Shown here in pieces: positions 47,552-57,060 of a stretch of DNA of 64,000 nucleotides. The notes beneath the pieces are model-generated. The model saw nothing but the letters and a program-made list of their open reading frames with translations, was not told where the DNA came from and did no database searches. The translations under genes were made by a program, and so were the position numbers. Source of the stretch: OCS116 cluster bacterium AG-390-A19 (GTDB taxonomy: Bacteria; Pseudomonadota; Alphaproteobacteria; MED-G09). The first letter of the stretch is position 1. Each line of letters begins with the position of its first letter. The stretch covers positions 35,620 through 99,619 of the forward strand of contig QCGV01000004.1 in NCBI GenBank assembly GCA_003278145.1, given 5' to 3'.

Positions 47552-48676
47552 ATGGTTAAAGATATAGAAATAAGAGAAACAATGCTACCAGTTCTTGGAC
47601 CGCAAGGAGGACAAGAAGAAGTTGAAGCTATAAGAGAAGTTATTGAGAGTGGCTGGTGGGGTAAAGGACCAAAAGTAGCAGAATTTGAAGAAAAGTTTGC
47701 TAAAATGGTTGGTCATAAATATGCCGTAGCAGTAACAAGTAACTCTCATGGACAAGATTTAATAATGAAAGCAATGGGCTTTAAAGGTATAGATGTAATA
47801 AATCCAGCAATTTCCTTTGTTGCAACAGCAATGGTTCCTTTATGGAATGACTGTACATCGAATATCGTAGATGTTGAGCGTGAAACGCTTTGTATTGATC
47901 CCAATGATGTTGCGAAGTTTAAAAAACCAAATAGCGAAGTCTTGATTTCTGTAGATGAGTCAGGAGTGCTTTCAGATTATAAGGGTCTTAGAAAAAATTT
48001 TGGTGGATTTATTATACAAGATTGTGCTCATAGCTGCTGGTTTCCAGGCGCAGGTCTAGATGGAGATGCTGCAGTATGGTCATTTCAAGCAGTAAAGACA
48101 ATGCCCGCTGGTGATGGAGGTATGATAACAACTAATGACAAAAATTTAGCTGACAAATGCCGTGAAATGACTTGGTTTGGAGTATCTTCAACGTGGAGCA
48201 GAACGCAACAATCAAATAATAAACCAGGATATGCATGGGATTACGAAGTAGATGTTCTTGGTTATAAATATTATATGACAGATATTATTGCAGCAATATG
48301 CCTTGAACAAATGAAGAAACTTCCCAAACATTTAGAATTTAGAAGACATATCCAGTCTAGATATAATTCAGAACTTCATCCAGTAATAGAAAGACCACCC
48401 TTCTCTCAAACAGTGCAATATTATTCAGCTAGAGTTCCAAGTGAGCATCGAGAGTCTTTAATTGATTATCTAGCAACAAAAAAAATTCATACATCTGTTC
48501 ATTTCAAACCTCTATATAAATATGTTCCATTATTACAAGATAGGGACTACCCAGTATGTGAGAAAGAATGGATAAAGCTGATAACCCTACCCTGTCATAA
48601 TAGAATGATCGAGGAAGATATTGATTATGTTATTTACTGGGTGAACAAATATTTTGAGTCACACGAAAAAATTTAA
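47552..48676 (+). CDS. DegT/DnrJ/EryC1/StrS-family aminotransferase (sugar aminotransferase)
   Basis: A PLP enzyme of about 374 aa that aminates keto-sugars. It starts with the family motif VLGPQGGQEEVEAIREVIESG; the PLP lysine is in SFQAVKTMPAGDGG. IIQDCAHS supplies the PLP-ring Asp, and the C-terminal SVHFKPLYKY is typical. A TTG at 47498 and an ATG at 47582 (better SD, AAGAGA) are alternative starts; 47552 is a compromise. Between a formyltransferase and a GNAT gene, it probably builds a 4-amino-6-deoxyhexose. Confidence 0.83.
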   Translation: MVKDIEIRETMLPVLGPQGGQEEVEAIREVIESGWWGKGPKVAEFEEKFAKMVGHKYAVAVTSNSHGQDLIMKAMGFKGIDVINPAISFVATAMVPLWNDCTSNIVDVERETLCIDPNDVAKFKKPNSEVLISVDESGVLSDYKGLRKNFGGFIIQDCAHSCWFPGAGLDGDAAVWSFQAVKTMPAGDGGMITTNDKNLADKCREMTWFGVSSTWSRTQQSNNKPGYAWDYEVDVLGYKYYMTDIIAAICLEQMKKLPKHLEFRRHIQSRYNSELHPVIERPPFSQTVQYYSARVPSEHRESLIDYLATKKIHTSVHFKPLYKYVPLLQDRDYPVCEKEWIKLITLPCHNRMIEEDIDYVIYWVNKYFESHEKI

Positions 48677-48711
48677 CTTATATAGATAATACTTAAATAC
48701 GAGTTTTATAT

Positions 48712-49173
48712 ATGGAAATAGAAATTAGAAATGCATCTCATGATGATATCAATGATTTTTATTACTGGCGTAATCATAAAAAAACAAGAAATATGCTTAA
48801 AAATTCAGAACCAATTTCATGGGAAGAGCATAATAATTGGTATTTAAAATCTCTTGCAAGAAGTGATAGAGTTTCATTGGTTGTTTTGTTAAAAGAAAGT
48901 CAGCTGAAAATTGGCTGTGTTGGTTTCGATATTAAAGAAAATTATTCTATTATATCAATAATTATAGATCCAAAGTTTCGTAAAAAAAGACTATCTCAAA
49001 TTTCACTAGATAAATCTATTGAGTTTTTTAAAGAAAATAATTCCAATATTGATGAAATTATTGCAGAGATAAAAACTGAAAATATTGCCAGTAAAAAAAT
49101 ATTCACAAAAGTAGGATTTATTCTAAAGAAAAAAGATGAAAATTTTAATTTATATAAATTATCAATAAGTTAA
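48712..49173 (+). CDS. GNAT-family N-acetyltransferase (PseH/sugar-amine type)
   Basis: A 153-aa GNAT protein. It has the N-terminal RNASHDDINDFYYWRNHKKT pattern found in PseH/WbbJ-like amino-sugar acetyltransferases, a motif A region ISIIIDPKFRKKRLSQ (acetyl-CoA pyrophosphate loop, weakly R/G-x-x-R/K) and NIASKKIFTKVGF (motif B). It is last in the plus-strand surface operon. It may acetylate the same amino sugar that the formyltransferase can formylate, or protect an intermediate. Confidence 0.75.
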   Translation: MEIEIRNASHDDINDFYYWRNHKKTRNMLKNSEPISWEEHNNWYLKSLARSDRVSLVVLLKESQLKIGCVGFDIKENYSIISIIIDPKFRKKRLSQISLDKSIEFFKENNSNIDEIIAEIKTENIASKKIFTKVGFILKKKDENFNLYKLSIS

Positions 49174-49183
49174 GTTGATTTAT

Positions 49184-49218
49184 TAATATACCTATTAGGT
49201 AAATATTTTTAAATTTTT
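49184..49218. terminator. Weak bidirectional terminator between convergent glycan operons
   Basis: TACCTA/TAGGTA (49189-49201) forms a small inverted repeat, extendable with a 2-nt bulge, followed on the plus strand by A/T-rich DNA with T5 runs. It lies exactly between the stop codons of the GNAT and rfbA genes. The low stability makes it a modest candidate. Confidence 0.35.
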
Positions 49219-49232
49219 ATATATAGTTTAAG

Positions 49233-50006
49233 CTAATCATGTTGAGGATTACCAATTAAAAGACCTTGTCTTGACTCGATAATTTTTACATAATTAGCTG
49301 CTTCCAATAAAGAATCAGGTGTTCCTGTGTCTAGCCAAGCAATCCCTTTTCCTAATAATTCAACATCTAAATTTCCACTTTTTAAATACTTATTATTCAA
49401 ATCAGTAATTTCTAATTCATTTCTTTTTGAAGGCTTCAAATCTTTAACAATTCTTGATGCTGATTCATCATAATAATACAAACCCGTAACAGCCCAGCTA
49501 GATTTTGTTTTCTTTGGTTTTTCAATAATATTTTTAATTTGACCATTTTCCTTTAATGTAACCACCCCGTATCTATGCGGATCAGAAACTTGATAGGCAA
49601 AAATTGTAGCTCCATTTTTTTTCTTTAAGGTCTTTCTAATTAATGAATTTAACCCATGTCCAAAAAAAAGGTTATCACCTAAGATTAGAAGAGATCTTGA
49701 ATTTTTAAGCCAATCTTCAGCCAAAATATATGCTTCGGCTATACCTCTTGGTTTATTTTGAATAATATAATCAATATTGACACCCCATTTACTTCCATTT
49801 CCTAGAATCTTTTTAAAGCTATCCTGCTCATTGGGCTTTGTAATAATTAATATATCTTTAATTTTAGCTTTAATTAAAACCGATAATGGATAAAAAATCA
49901 TGGGTTTATTATAAATAGGAAGTAATTGCTTAGATATTAAATCAGTCATTGGCTTTAATCTTGTTCCGTCTCCGCCAGCTAAAATAATTCCTTTAATTTT
50001 TGTCAT
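49233..50006 (-). CDS. rfbA: Glucose-1-phosphate thymidylyltransferase
   Basis: Makes dTDP-glucose from dTTP and glucose-1-P. The pyrophosphorylase signature GIILAGGDGTRLKPMTD is followed by SKQLLPIYNKPMIFYPL; LILGDNLFFGH and GLYYYDESA are typical. At 257 aa it is shorter than the usual 285-295 aa: the C-terminal helical region that carries the regulatory dTDP-rhamnose site in RmlA is largely missing. It is last in the rfbC-rfbB-rfbD-rfbA run, 11 bp after rfbD. Confidence 0.92.
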   Translation of the reverse strand: MTKIKGIILAGGDGTRLKPMTDLISKQLLPIYNKPMIFYPLSVLIKAKIKDILIITKPNEQDSFKKILGNGSKWGVNIDYIIQNKPRGIAEAYILAEDWLKNSRSLLILGDNLFFGHGLNSLIRKTLKKKNGATIFAYQVSDPHRYGVVTLKENGQIKNIIEKPKKTKSSWAVTGLYYYDESASRIVKDLKPSKRNELEITDLNNKYLKSGNLDVELLGKGIAWLDTGTPDSLLEAANYVKIIESRQGLLIGNPQHD

Positions 50007-50017
50007 AATTTTCTCTT

Positions 50018-50905
50018 TTAACTATATAACTTTTTTAAGACTTCCTTTACCCCAAGCTCCCATGGATTTAATTTTATATCCAAAGAACTTAAAAGACTAT
50101 AGTCAATTGATAATCTGCTATCTTTTGGTCTTGTCGCCTTAGATGACCATTCTAAATATGTAATTGGAGTAATAGTGCCTAATTTATCAAAATATTGATT
50201 TAAGTTTTTAATTATTTCATTTGCTACATTGTACCATGTAGTAAATCCATCGCTTGAATAATGCAAAATTAAAGGTAATTTTGGTAATACTATATTTTTT
50301 AATTTTTTTTCATCTAATATAGCAATTAATGCATTTATAAAATCATCTGCATAAGTCATTGATATTTTCTGATCAGAAATGATTTTTAAATCTTCCTTAT
50401 TTATTAATTTTTTAGCTATATTTTTCACAAAATTATTACCGAACTCACTATAAAGAGAAGATGTTCTTATAATTATTGACTTATCATTTTCCTCCAATGA
50501 ATTTTCTTCACCTTTTAACTTTGAGAGGCCGTATGAATTTAAAGGGCCTGTTTTAGATAGAGAGCTAAAAGGTGGATTATCAAATTCGCCAAAAACGTAA
50601 TCAGTAGAAATTTGAATAAAAAATGCATTAGCCTGCTTTGAAGCTCTTGCAAGGTATTTTGGGGCTATAGAATTAATTAAATTAACTTCATTCAAATTAT
50701 CTTCTGCTTCATCAACATCAGTATAGGCGGAAAAATTTATGACTATGTCTGGATCATAGCTACTAATAGTACTGTTGATACAATCTAAATCCTTTAAATC
50801 CATAGATTTAGAATCCAAGAATTTTAAATCATGAGATAATTCTTTATCCATAGAAAAAAGTGTTTGACCCATTTGACTATTTTTTCCTGAAATTAATACC
50901 CTCAT
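50018..50905 (-). CDS. rfbD: dTDP-4-dehydrorhamnose reductase
   Basis: NAD(P)H-dependent last step to dTDP-L-rhamnose. A 295-aa short-chain dehydrogenase with the N-terminal VLISGKNSQMGQ nucleotide loop, QISTDYVFG, and the catalytic YGLSK (Tyr-x-x-x-Lys). It abuts rfbB (1 bp gap) and precedes rfbA in the dTDP-rhamnose cassette. Confidence 0.93.
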   Translation of the reverse strand: MRVLISGKNSQMGQTLFSMDKELSHDLKFLDSKSMDLKDLDCINSTISSYDPDIVINFSAYTDVDEAEDNLNEVNLINSIAPKYLARASKQANAFFIQISTDYVFGEFDNPPFSSLSKTGPLNSYGLSKLKGEENSLEENDKSIIIRTSSLYSEFGNNFVKNIAKKLINKEDLKIISDQKISMTYADDFINALIAILDEKKLKNIVLPKLPLILHYSSDGFTTWYNVANEIIKNLNQYFDKLGTITPITYLEWSSKATRPKDSRLSIDYSLLSSLDIKLNPWELGVKEVLKKLYS

Positions 50906-50906
50906 T

Positions 50907-51956
50907 TTACATCTTCTTTAAACCAAGACGTCGATTATCTTTATTTCTTTCCATAAGCCAAGAATAATTAATTATCATCCACTCAATTGACTCTTTCAAT
51001 CCATTATCAATACTGGTCTTTGGAACCCAATTAATTGATTCAAAAATTTTGTCTATATTTAATGCGTAGCGAAAATCATGTCCCGGTCTATCTTCAACAA
51101 AAACAATTAAATCTTCATATTTACCTGAACTTCTTGGTTTTATTTCATCTAAAATTTTACATATTTTTTTAATTATTTCTAAATTAGATATTTCACAATT
51201 ACCTCCAATATTATAAGAATGCCCTACTACACCTGACCTCATTAGGGCTATAATTGCATCGACATTATCTTCAACATAAATCCAATCTCTAATATTAGAT
51301 CCATCACCATATATAGCGATTGGTTCTTCATTTAAAGCAGATATTACAGACTTAGGTATTAATTTTTCAGGAAATTGCCAAGGTCCATAATTATTTGAAC
51401 TATGTGTAATTATAGCTGGGAATTGATAAGTTTTTATCCATGACCTGACAATCATATCTGAAGATGCTTTAGATGCTGAGTAAGGGCTATTTGGTCTATA
51501 ATTACTATCCTCTATAAAAGCTTCCTCATTAGAATTTAAAGATCCAAACACTTCATCGGTTGATATATGAATAAATTTAAATTTACTTTTTTTCGAAGAA
51601 CTAAGTTTTGAATAATAATTCAATGCATATTTTAGAAGATTATAAGTACCAATAATATTTGTATTTAAAAAATCATCAGCATTTTCAATAGATCTATCAA
51701 CATGAGATTCTGCAGCAAAATTTAAAATAAAATCAGGGTTAATTTTATTAATAAGATTTGAAACAATTTCTTCATCAAAGATGTCACCTTTATAAAAGGT
51801 GTAGAAATCGCTCTCAAGATGACTTAACGACTCTTTTGATGATGCATAAGTCAATTTATCTAAATTGAATACTTGATAACCAAGTGATAATAGTGTTCTT
51901 ACAGCTTGCGACCCTATAAAACCAGAACCACCAGTAATAAGTATTTTTTCAGACAT
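50907..51956 (-). CDS. rfbB: dTDP-glucose 4,6-dehydratase
   Basis: Makes dTDP-4-keto-6-deoxyglucose, the branch point to rhamnose and to amino-deoxy sugars. The 349-aa protein has ILITGGSGFIGS (NAD fold), HISTDEVFGSL and the catalytic YSASKAS. The ATG at 51956 is chosen over a longer in-frame start at 52034 because GGAG lies 8 bp before it and it matches the family N-terminus. It overlaps rfbC by 8 bp. Confidence 0.95.
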   Translation of the reverse strand: MSEKILITGGSGFIGSQAVRTLLSLGYQVFNLDKLTYASSKESLSHLESDFYTFYKGDIFDEEIVSNLINKINPDFILNFAAESHVDRSIENADDFLNTNIIGTYNLLKYALNYYSKLSSSKKSKFKFIHISTDEVFGSLNSNEEAFIEDSNYRPNSPYSASKASSDMIVRSWIKTYQFPAIITHSSNNYGPWQFPEKLIPKSVISALNEEPIAIYGDGSNIRDWIYVEDNVDAIIALMRSGVVGHSYNIGGNCEISNLEIIKKICKILDEIKPRSSGKYEDLIVFVEDRPGHDFRYALNIDKIFESINWVPKTSIDNGLKESIEWMIINYSWLMERNKDNRRLGLKKM

Positions 51957-52509
51957 TTTTAAACTCCAAGTCCTTAATAAAATTAGCCCAGGATAATAAT
52001 TTACTATCTTTTTCAGATAATATTGGATTTTCATTTAAAATATTCCAATCAACCAGTAAATCTTTGTCATTCCACAAAACACCTGACTCAGACTCAGCAT
52101 TATAGAAATTATCGACTTTATATTTTACAATCGTATCTTCTGTTAAGGTGCAAAAACCATGTAAATAACCTTGGGGAATATAAATTGAGTCACCTGGTTG
52201 ATCCAAAATAGCTGAACCATGTTTACCAAAATTCTTTGAATTTAGCCTTATATCTATAAAAACATCTTGTATAGCACCACTTACTAAGGAAATTAACTTT
52301 GATTGTTCAAAAGGTGGTTTTTGATAATGCAACCCTCTAATAGTGTTTCTTTTTTTGGAAAAGGATAAATTATCCTGAATAAAATTATTTTTAATACCAT
52401 TTTTTGTAAAAACTTTTTGATTATAAAGTTCAAAAAAATAACCTCTAGAGTCTTTAAAGACATCACTTTTTATAACAAGAACATCATTCATTATAGTTTT
52501 TACAATCAT
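51949..52509 (-). CDS. rfbC: dTDP-4-dehydrorhamnose 3,5-epimerase
   Basis: A cupin-fold epimerase, 186 aa, third enzyme of dTDP-rhamnose synthesis. DSRGYFFELYNQ and the catalytic His in GLHYQKPPFEQSKL are present, as are DIRLNSKNFGKH and the Tyr-containing PQGYLHGFCTL. The ATG at 52509 overlaps the upstream glycosyltransferase by 4 bp, with AAGAG 7 bp upstream. Confidence 0.94.
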   Translation of the reverse strand: MIVKTIMNDVLVIKSDVFKDSRGYFFELYNQKVFTKNGIKNNFIQDNLSFSKKRNTIRGLHYQKPPFEQSKLISLVSGAIQDVFIDIRLNSKNFGKHGSAILDQPGDSIYIPQGYLHGFCTLTEDTIVKYKVDNFYNAESESGVLWNDKDLLVDWNILNENPILSEKDSKLLSWANFIKDLEFKNV

Positions 52510-53759
52510 TTCAGAGCTCTTTTAATTAAGTTTAATTGGGCAGGAAGACAAACTTTTCTTAAATCATATTTTTCTAGAATTGTTTTTCTCGCCTCAACTC
52601 CAATATCAATATACTTAGCTTTATCACTCAATACATTAGTAACATTTTTTACTAAATCATCGTGATCAAAGAAATCAATTATCAAGCCATTTTTTTTATT
52701 TTCTATAACCTCAGTTACTGGATCTGTATTTGAGCCAATTACAACGGCACCACAACTCATGGCTTCTAAAACTGACCAAGACAAGACAAATGGATAAGTG
52801 AGATATATATGTACACTTGTTATTTGAACTAAATTAATAAATTCATTATAACTGACGCTTCCTAAAAATTTTACTCTAGAGCTATCAATTTTTCCTTCAA
52901 TAGTTTTATAAAATAAATCTTTAAATGTTTTTCCTTCAGGTGGAGGTGATCCATAACCATTTGTTTTTTGGTTTCCAGCTATTAAAATATAAGCCTCAGG
53001 ATTATTCTTTAAAATACCAGGAAGAGCTTTCATAAAAATATGAAACCCTCTATATGGATCAAGTGATCTACTGATATAAGTAACAATTTTGCTATCTTTT
53101 GTTAATGTTTTTCCATTAAATTCAAAAGTTGCATTATTATTAGGTTTTAATATATCGGTATCAATACCATCATGTATAACCTCTACATTATCTCGGAGGC
53201 TAGCTGGTAATAAATTTTTTTGGTAATTTGTTGGGGACATAAGATAATCACTTACAGCATAGGTAGACAAGAATGGAGAATTTCTTGCTGTTAATTTAAA
53301 CTTTGTATAACTATAAAAACTTTCAAAATCTATACCTAAATCATCTTGTATTAATTTTGGATCAAAATCTATATCACTATTTTTAGTTTTATAATAAAAC
53401 TCAGCATAGGTAAGTAGTTTTGCTTCTGGCCAAATCTCTTTGAAAAAAAATGTCTCTCCCCACCCTGGATGACCAATAATTAGATCAGGAAAAAATCCAT
53501 TTTTTTTCATTTCCATCGCTTTATTTGCAGCTGAGCCTGCTCTAATCATTTTTGACTCAAACTCTACAGCCCATTTATTTATATTTTTAGTTGAATTACC
53601 AGCTAATTGATAATGATGATTAGTCATACTTTTATCAATAAACTTAGTAATAGAAAGGGTATGAACCTCATAACCAATATCAATAAGTTCCTTTGAGATA
53701 TGCTTATATTGTCCTGGAAAATTTTGATGCACAAAAAGTATTTTATTTTTCTTAGCCAC
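52506..53759 (-). CDS. Glycosyltransferase family 4 protein
   Basis: A 417-aa GT-B enzyme. The N-terminal domain starts ILFVHQNFPGQYKHIS. The C-terminal domain has TYISRSLDPYRGFHIFMKAL, LIAGNQ and the GT4 end motif VLEAMSCGAVVIGSNTDPV (donor-binding Glu). The start is GTG, sharing a base with the stop of the previous glycosyltransferase, with AAGGA 9 bp upstream. It probably adds rhamnose or another nucleotide-sugar to a surface glycan; acceptor unknown. Confidence 0.86.
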   Translation of the reverse strand: MAKKNKILFVHQNFPGQYKHISKELIDIGYEVHTLSITKFIDKSMTNHHYQLAGNSTKNINKWAVEFESKMIRAGSAANKAMEMKKNGFFPDLIIGHPGWGETFFFKEIWPEAKLLTYAEFYYKTKNSDIDFDPKLIQDDLGIDFESFYSYTKFKLTARNSPFLSTYAVSDYLMSPTNYQKNLLPASLRDNVEVIHDGIDTDILKPNNNATFEFNGKTLTKDSKIVTYISRSLDPYRGFHIFMKALPGILKNNPEAYILIAGNQKTNGYGSPPPEGKTFKDLFYKTIEGKIDSSRVKFLGSVSYNEFINLVQITSVHIYLTYPFVLSWSVLEAMSCGAVVIGSNTDPVTEVIENKKNGLIIDFFDHDDLVKNVTNVLSDKAKYIDIGVEARKTILEKYDLRKVCLPAQLNLIKRALK

Positions 53760-55435
53760 TAATTCATATCCTTAATAATTATATAACCATATTTCGATAA
53801 CCACAAAACAGATTGATAAACTATGAACTCTTCTAATTTAATCTCCTCAATTAAATCAAGCAATAAAACTTCTTTTGATTTATTTATATAATTTAATAAA
53901 CTCTTTAAAATCAATAAATTAGGAGTAATGCTTTCTAAGAATGAAATACTTTCAAATTCAATAAAGTCATCTAGGTCAATATTATTTATACCCTCACACC
54001 TACTGATAACGGTATTCTTATTAATTCTAAAAGAAGCGTAATCATTAAAAAAAGTATAAGGATCCTGAATTCTTATTGGTTTTAAAAATTTTTCATTATT
54101 TTTAATACTAAAATCTCTTTTTATATCAAGTTCACTCTTTAATTGTTTATAGCTATCTATTATCTTAGACCATTCAAAATCTTCAGCTCTTTTTTTTGCA
54201 TTTTTTCCTAATTTAAGTCTAAGATCTTTATCACTAGCTAAGAGTTTTATTTTTTCTATACACTCAGATATATTTATCGAGACAGTTTGACTAGTTCTTC
54301 CAATATAATGATCATAAGTATCTAATCCTAAATAATATTTCTCGTAATAGTCATATCCATTACCAGGCCCCATTGTTGCTGTTGATATTCTATAACCGTC
54401 AATTCCATTCCTCACTGTATCTCTATAACCGTCCCAATCACTTACTATAACAGGTAAACCTGCGGCCATACCTTCAAGAGGAGTTAAACCAAATGTTTCT
54501 TGGAAATTGTCAACTAAGGAAATAAAAATATCTGAAACTGAAAAGGATAATTTTTTATTTAAGGGATTACGACCATCAAGGAAATGAAACTTTACATTTG
54601 GTGCAATCTTAACTGTATCCTCTCTGAACATTTTTTCAACAGGATCATTTGGAAACCAACCAGTCTGAATGAGATGAAGATTTACATCATCAGGAAGGCT
54701 TTCCTTAACTTTATTTACAGCTAAATACATAGGCAAATAATGTGCTTTAGCATGAAAACTCAATCTTCCTAAAAAGAGTAAAACAATATCATTATCATTA
54801 ATACCTAAACTTTTTCTATTTGAATTAATTTCATCATCAGAAAAATTAAAATCATCGGAATGAACGCCAAGTGGAATAATAGGGGTCTCAAAATTAGGTT
54901 TTTTATCAATACCTAATCTATTTTTTAAAATATTATAATATTCGTCATATAAAGTATCGACAGAGTTTTTAACAGATTTAGATGTGCATATTAATGCATC
55001 CCAAGGCATTAATGGTTCTATAAAACAATCTAAAATTGAATCTATAGCAGATTGTGAAGCTGTTGTATGAGTAACACCAACTACACTATATTTATTATGC
55101 CCGGAAGAAAATCTAGAATTCGCAAACTTAGCAAAGTCTGGAGCAGGATGATAAAGGCCACCAAAATCAGATAATAATTTAGGATTTCCCCAAGGAATAT
55201 AAGATAAATTCTTTTGTGAACCGGATGGTAATAAAGTTGAAAAATTGGATACAAAATCTTTAAAAGAATTCTCATTACGTGCGTAAACGCCAACTTTATT
55301 TAAATCTGACTCAGCATAAGCTTTAAGGAGTGCATTTCCGGCAGCTTGTCGACCCATTACTTTATCTTTGGTAATTGAGTAAGCATCATTTTCATAAAAA
55401 ATTGCCCATAAATTCTCTATATTATTTTCAGCCAT
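53759..55435 (-). CDS. Glycosyltransferase family 4 protein with C-terminal extension
   Basis: A 558-aa protein. Residues about 210-430 hold a GT4 donor domain (LLFLGRLSFHAKAHYLP, then NFQETFGLTPLEGMAAGLPV with the conserved Glu, then SDWDGYRDTV). The N-terminal half is divergent. The last 120 residues form an extra helical region of unknown role with no recognised motif. It is flanked by 1-bp and 2-bp contacts with its neighbours, so it is cotranscribed with the rhamnose genes. Confidence 0.82.
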   Translation of the reverse strand: MAENNIENLWAIFYENDAYSITKDKVMGRQAAGNALLKAYAESDLNKVGVYARNENSFKDFVSNFSTLLPSGSQKNLSYIPWGNPKLLSDFGGLYHPAPDFAKFANSRFSSGHNKYSVVGVTHTTASQSAIDSILDCFIEPLMPWDALICTSKSVKNSVDTLYDEYYNILKNRLGIDKKPNFETPIIPLGVHSDDFNFSDDEINSNRKSLGINDNDIVLLFLGRLSFHAKAHYLPMYLAVNKVKESLPDDVNLHLIQTGWFPNDPVEKMFREDTVKIAPNVKFHFLDGRNPLNKKLSFSVSDIFISLVDNFQETFGLTPLEGMAAGLPVIVSDWDGYRDTVRNGIDGYRISTATMGPGNGYDYYEKYYLGLDTYDHYIGRTSQTVSINISECIEKIKLLASDKDLRLKLGKNAKKRAEDFEWSKIIDSYKQLKSELDIKRDFSIKNNEKFLKPIRIQDPYTFFNDYASFRINKNTVISRCEGINNIDLDDFIEFESISFLESITPNLLILKSLLNYINKSKEVLLLDLIEEIKLEEFIVYQSVLWLSKYGYIIIKDMN

Positions 55436-55437
55436 AA

Positions 55438-57003
55438 TTATTTTAAAACTTCATCAACTATAATTTTATGTATAATATCGGGTTTAATATAATAATGACA
55501 TAATAAATCATTAGAATTTATATAATTAGAACTTACATTTAAAAAAGAATTTATATCAACAAATTTAAAACCGAATTCAGTTACTTTCTTTTTCAACTCA
55601 ATATTAAAACTATTAATAGCATTTATTACATTATCTGAATCAAGATAACGATGAGAATAAAGAGATGGTAATGGTGTAGTAAAAAAATATAATTTATCTT
55701 TATTCATAACATTAGATAAATTATTAAAAAGATTATCAAGAAATTCTTTAATTGAATTTTTACAGAAAAATTCATAATCAAAAATTAATATATTTTTTTC
55801 TTTAAGATCTATTGAATCTAAAATCTTATTAACTATAAAATTATCTGATGAATTAGAAAGAAGAAACCTATCTGTATAATGAAAGAAAACATTAGTATAA
55901 AAGAAATTAGATTGAAAATTAGCAAAGCTCATAGCATGAGATCCACCGAAAACATTAATCTTATGTTTTTTTTCATCATTATTATAAAAATCTATAATCT
56001 TGTCTCTATAAGCGGATAAATGATGAATAGAATTAATATAAAATCTAGAATTAAACTGTGAAAATCTATAAGAAACAGGCTCGAGATTATTATCTTCAAT
56101 ATCCCAATTTATAAAACCATCAGAATCAAGTTTTAATTCATTACTATTGATCTTATTTGTAAATTGATTAAACCAAGTTTTTATCGATGAATAATCATTA
56201 TTAAAAAAATAATTCAACAGTACAAATTGCGCTATACTAAGTATAAATCTATTTGGAAGATATTTAAAATGATTAGAATATTGAGAAAAAAAGCTATTTT
56301 CAAAATTATTGTCTTGATATTTTTTTAATAAATATAAATGCAATAAAAAACCATCAAAAATACCTTCAGAGATTAACTTATCAAGGATAAAATTTAGATC
56401 ATTATAATTAAAAAAAGAATAATATTTATTTACAAATATTAATAATAAAAGACCATCATTATCAAATGCTTTAATCAAAGCATCATTATTTCTTATTGTG
56501 ATATTATTATCAGAAAATTCAAATAAGTGATTAAATATAGGAAAAAGATCTACAAGCTTATTGAATTCAAAATCTAAATATTTAATAGATAATGAAATTA
56601 ATAATCTTTTAAGTTCATCATCATTAATATCATTATTCTTAATCTTTTCTAAATTTTTATATGAAGGCTGTTTATTAAAAGTAATAAAATCATTTAATAA
56701 TTTTTTTATATTTTTATCACTAAAAATAACTTTTTTAAAAATAGTATCAAAATCAATTTCTTCACTATTAATCTTATCATCAAGAATAAAGGTACTTAAG
56801 CAATAATACAAAGTGAAAATATCGATTTTAGAACTATTGATATAATATTTTTTTAGGTCTTTAAAAGAATCAATATCAAAATCACAAAAAATAAATTTAG
56901 ATAAAGCGACTGAATGAGGATCTTGTAATCCTCTGATTGAAGCTTCATTATTATAACGAATTAATTCTAAAAGTTTACCAGAGTTAATTGAGATATCAGT
57001 CAT
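55438..57003 (-). CDS. Unknown protein with SGNH-hydrolase-like C-terminal domain
   Basis: A 521-aa protein. The first 340 residues are helical, Asn/Asp/Phe-rich and unrecognised. The C-terminal 170 residues look like an SGNH/GDSL fold. Block I is VFGGSHAMSF (near 352), an ILIFDYEFF strand follows, and a terminal PDIIHK gives the Asp-x-x-His of block V. Such domains deacylate or acylate glycans. Its ATG has no Shine-Dalgarno: the bases before it are the U-run of the upstream RTX terminator. It opens the glycosyltransferase/rhamnose run. Confidence 0.6.
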   Translation of the reverse strand: MTDISINSGKLLELIRYNNEASIRGLQDPHSVALSKFIFCDFDIDSFKDLKKYYINSSKIDIFTLYYCLSTFILDDKINSEEIDFDTIFKKVIFSDKNIKKLLNDFITFNKQPSYKNLEKIKNNDINDDELKRLLISLSIKYLDFEFNKLVDLFPIFNHLFEFSDNNITIRNNDALIKAFDNDGLLLLIFVNKYYSFFNYNDLNFILDKLISEGIFDGFLLHLYLLKKYQDNNFENSFFSQYSNHFKYLPNRFILSIAQFVLLNYFFNNDYSSIKTWFNQFTNKINSNELKLDSDGFINWDIEDNNLEPVSYRFSQFNSRFYINSIHHLSAYRDKIIDFYNNDEKKHKINVFGGSHAMSFANFQSNFFYTNVFFHYTDRFLLSNSSDNFIVNKILDSIDLKEKNILIFDYEFFCKNSIKEFLDNLFNNLSNVMNKDKLYFFTTPLPSLYSHRYLDSDNVINAINSFNIELKKKVTEFGFKFVDINSFLNVSSNYINSNDLLCHYYIKPDIIHKIIVDEVLK

Positions 57004-57006
57004 GAT

Positions 57007-57035
57007 AAAAAAAAGGGGAACATAAAGTTCCCCTT
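57007..57035 (-). terminator. Rho-independent terminator after the RTX gene
   Basis: On the minus strand a 9-bp stem (AAGGGGAAC/GTTCCCCTT, 5-nt loop, plus 57013-57035) is followed by T8 (57007-57014, partly within the stem end). It begins 25 bp after the RTX stop and ends 3 bp before the next gene's ATG. It is the only strong intrinsic terminator I see in the window. Confidence 0.9.
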
Positions 57036-57060
57036 ATTCTATATATACTTCTTATCAATA

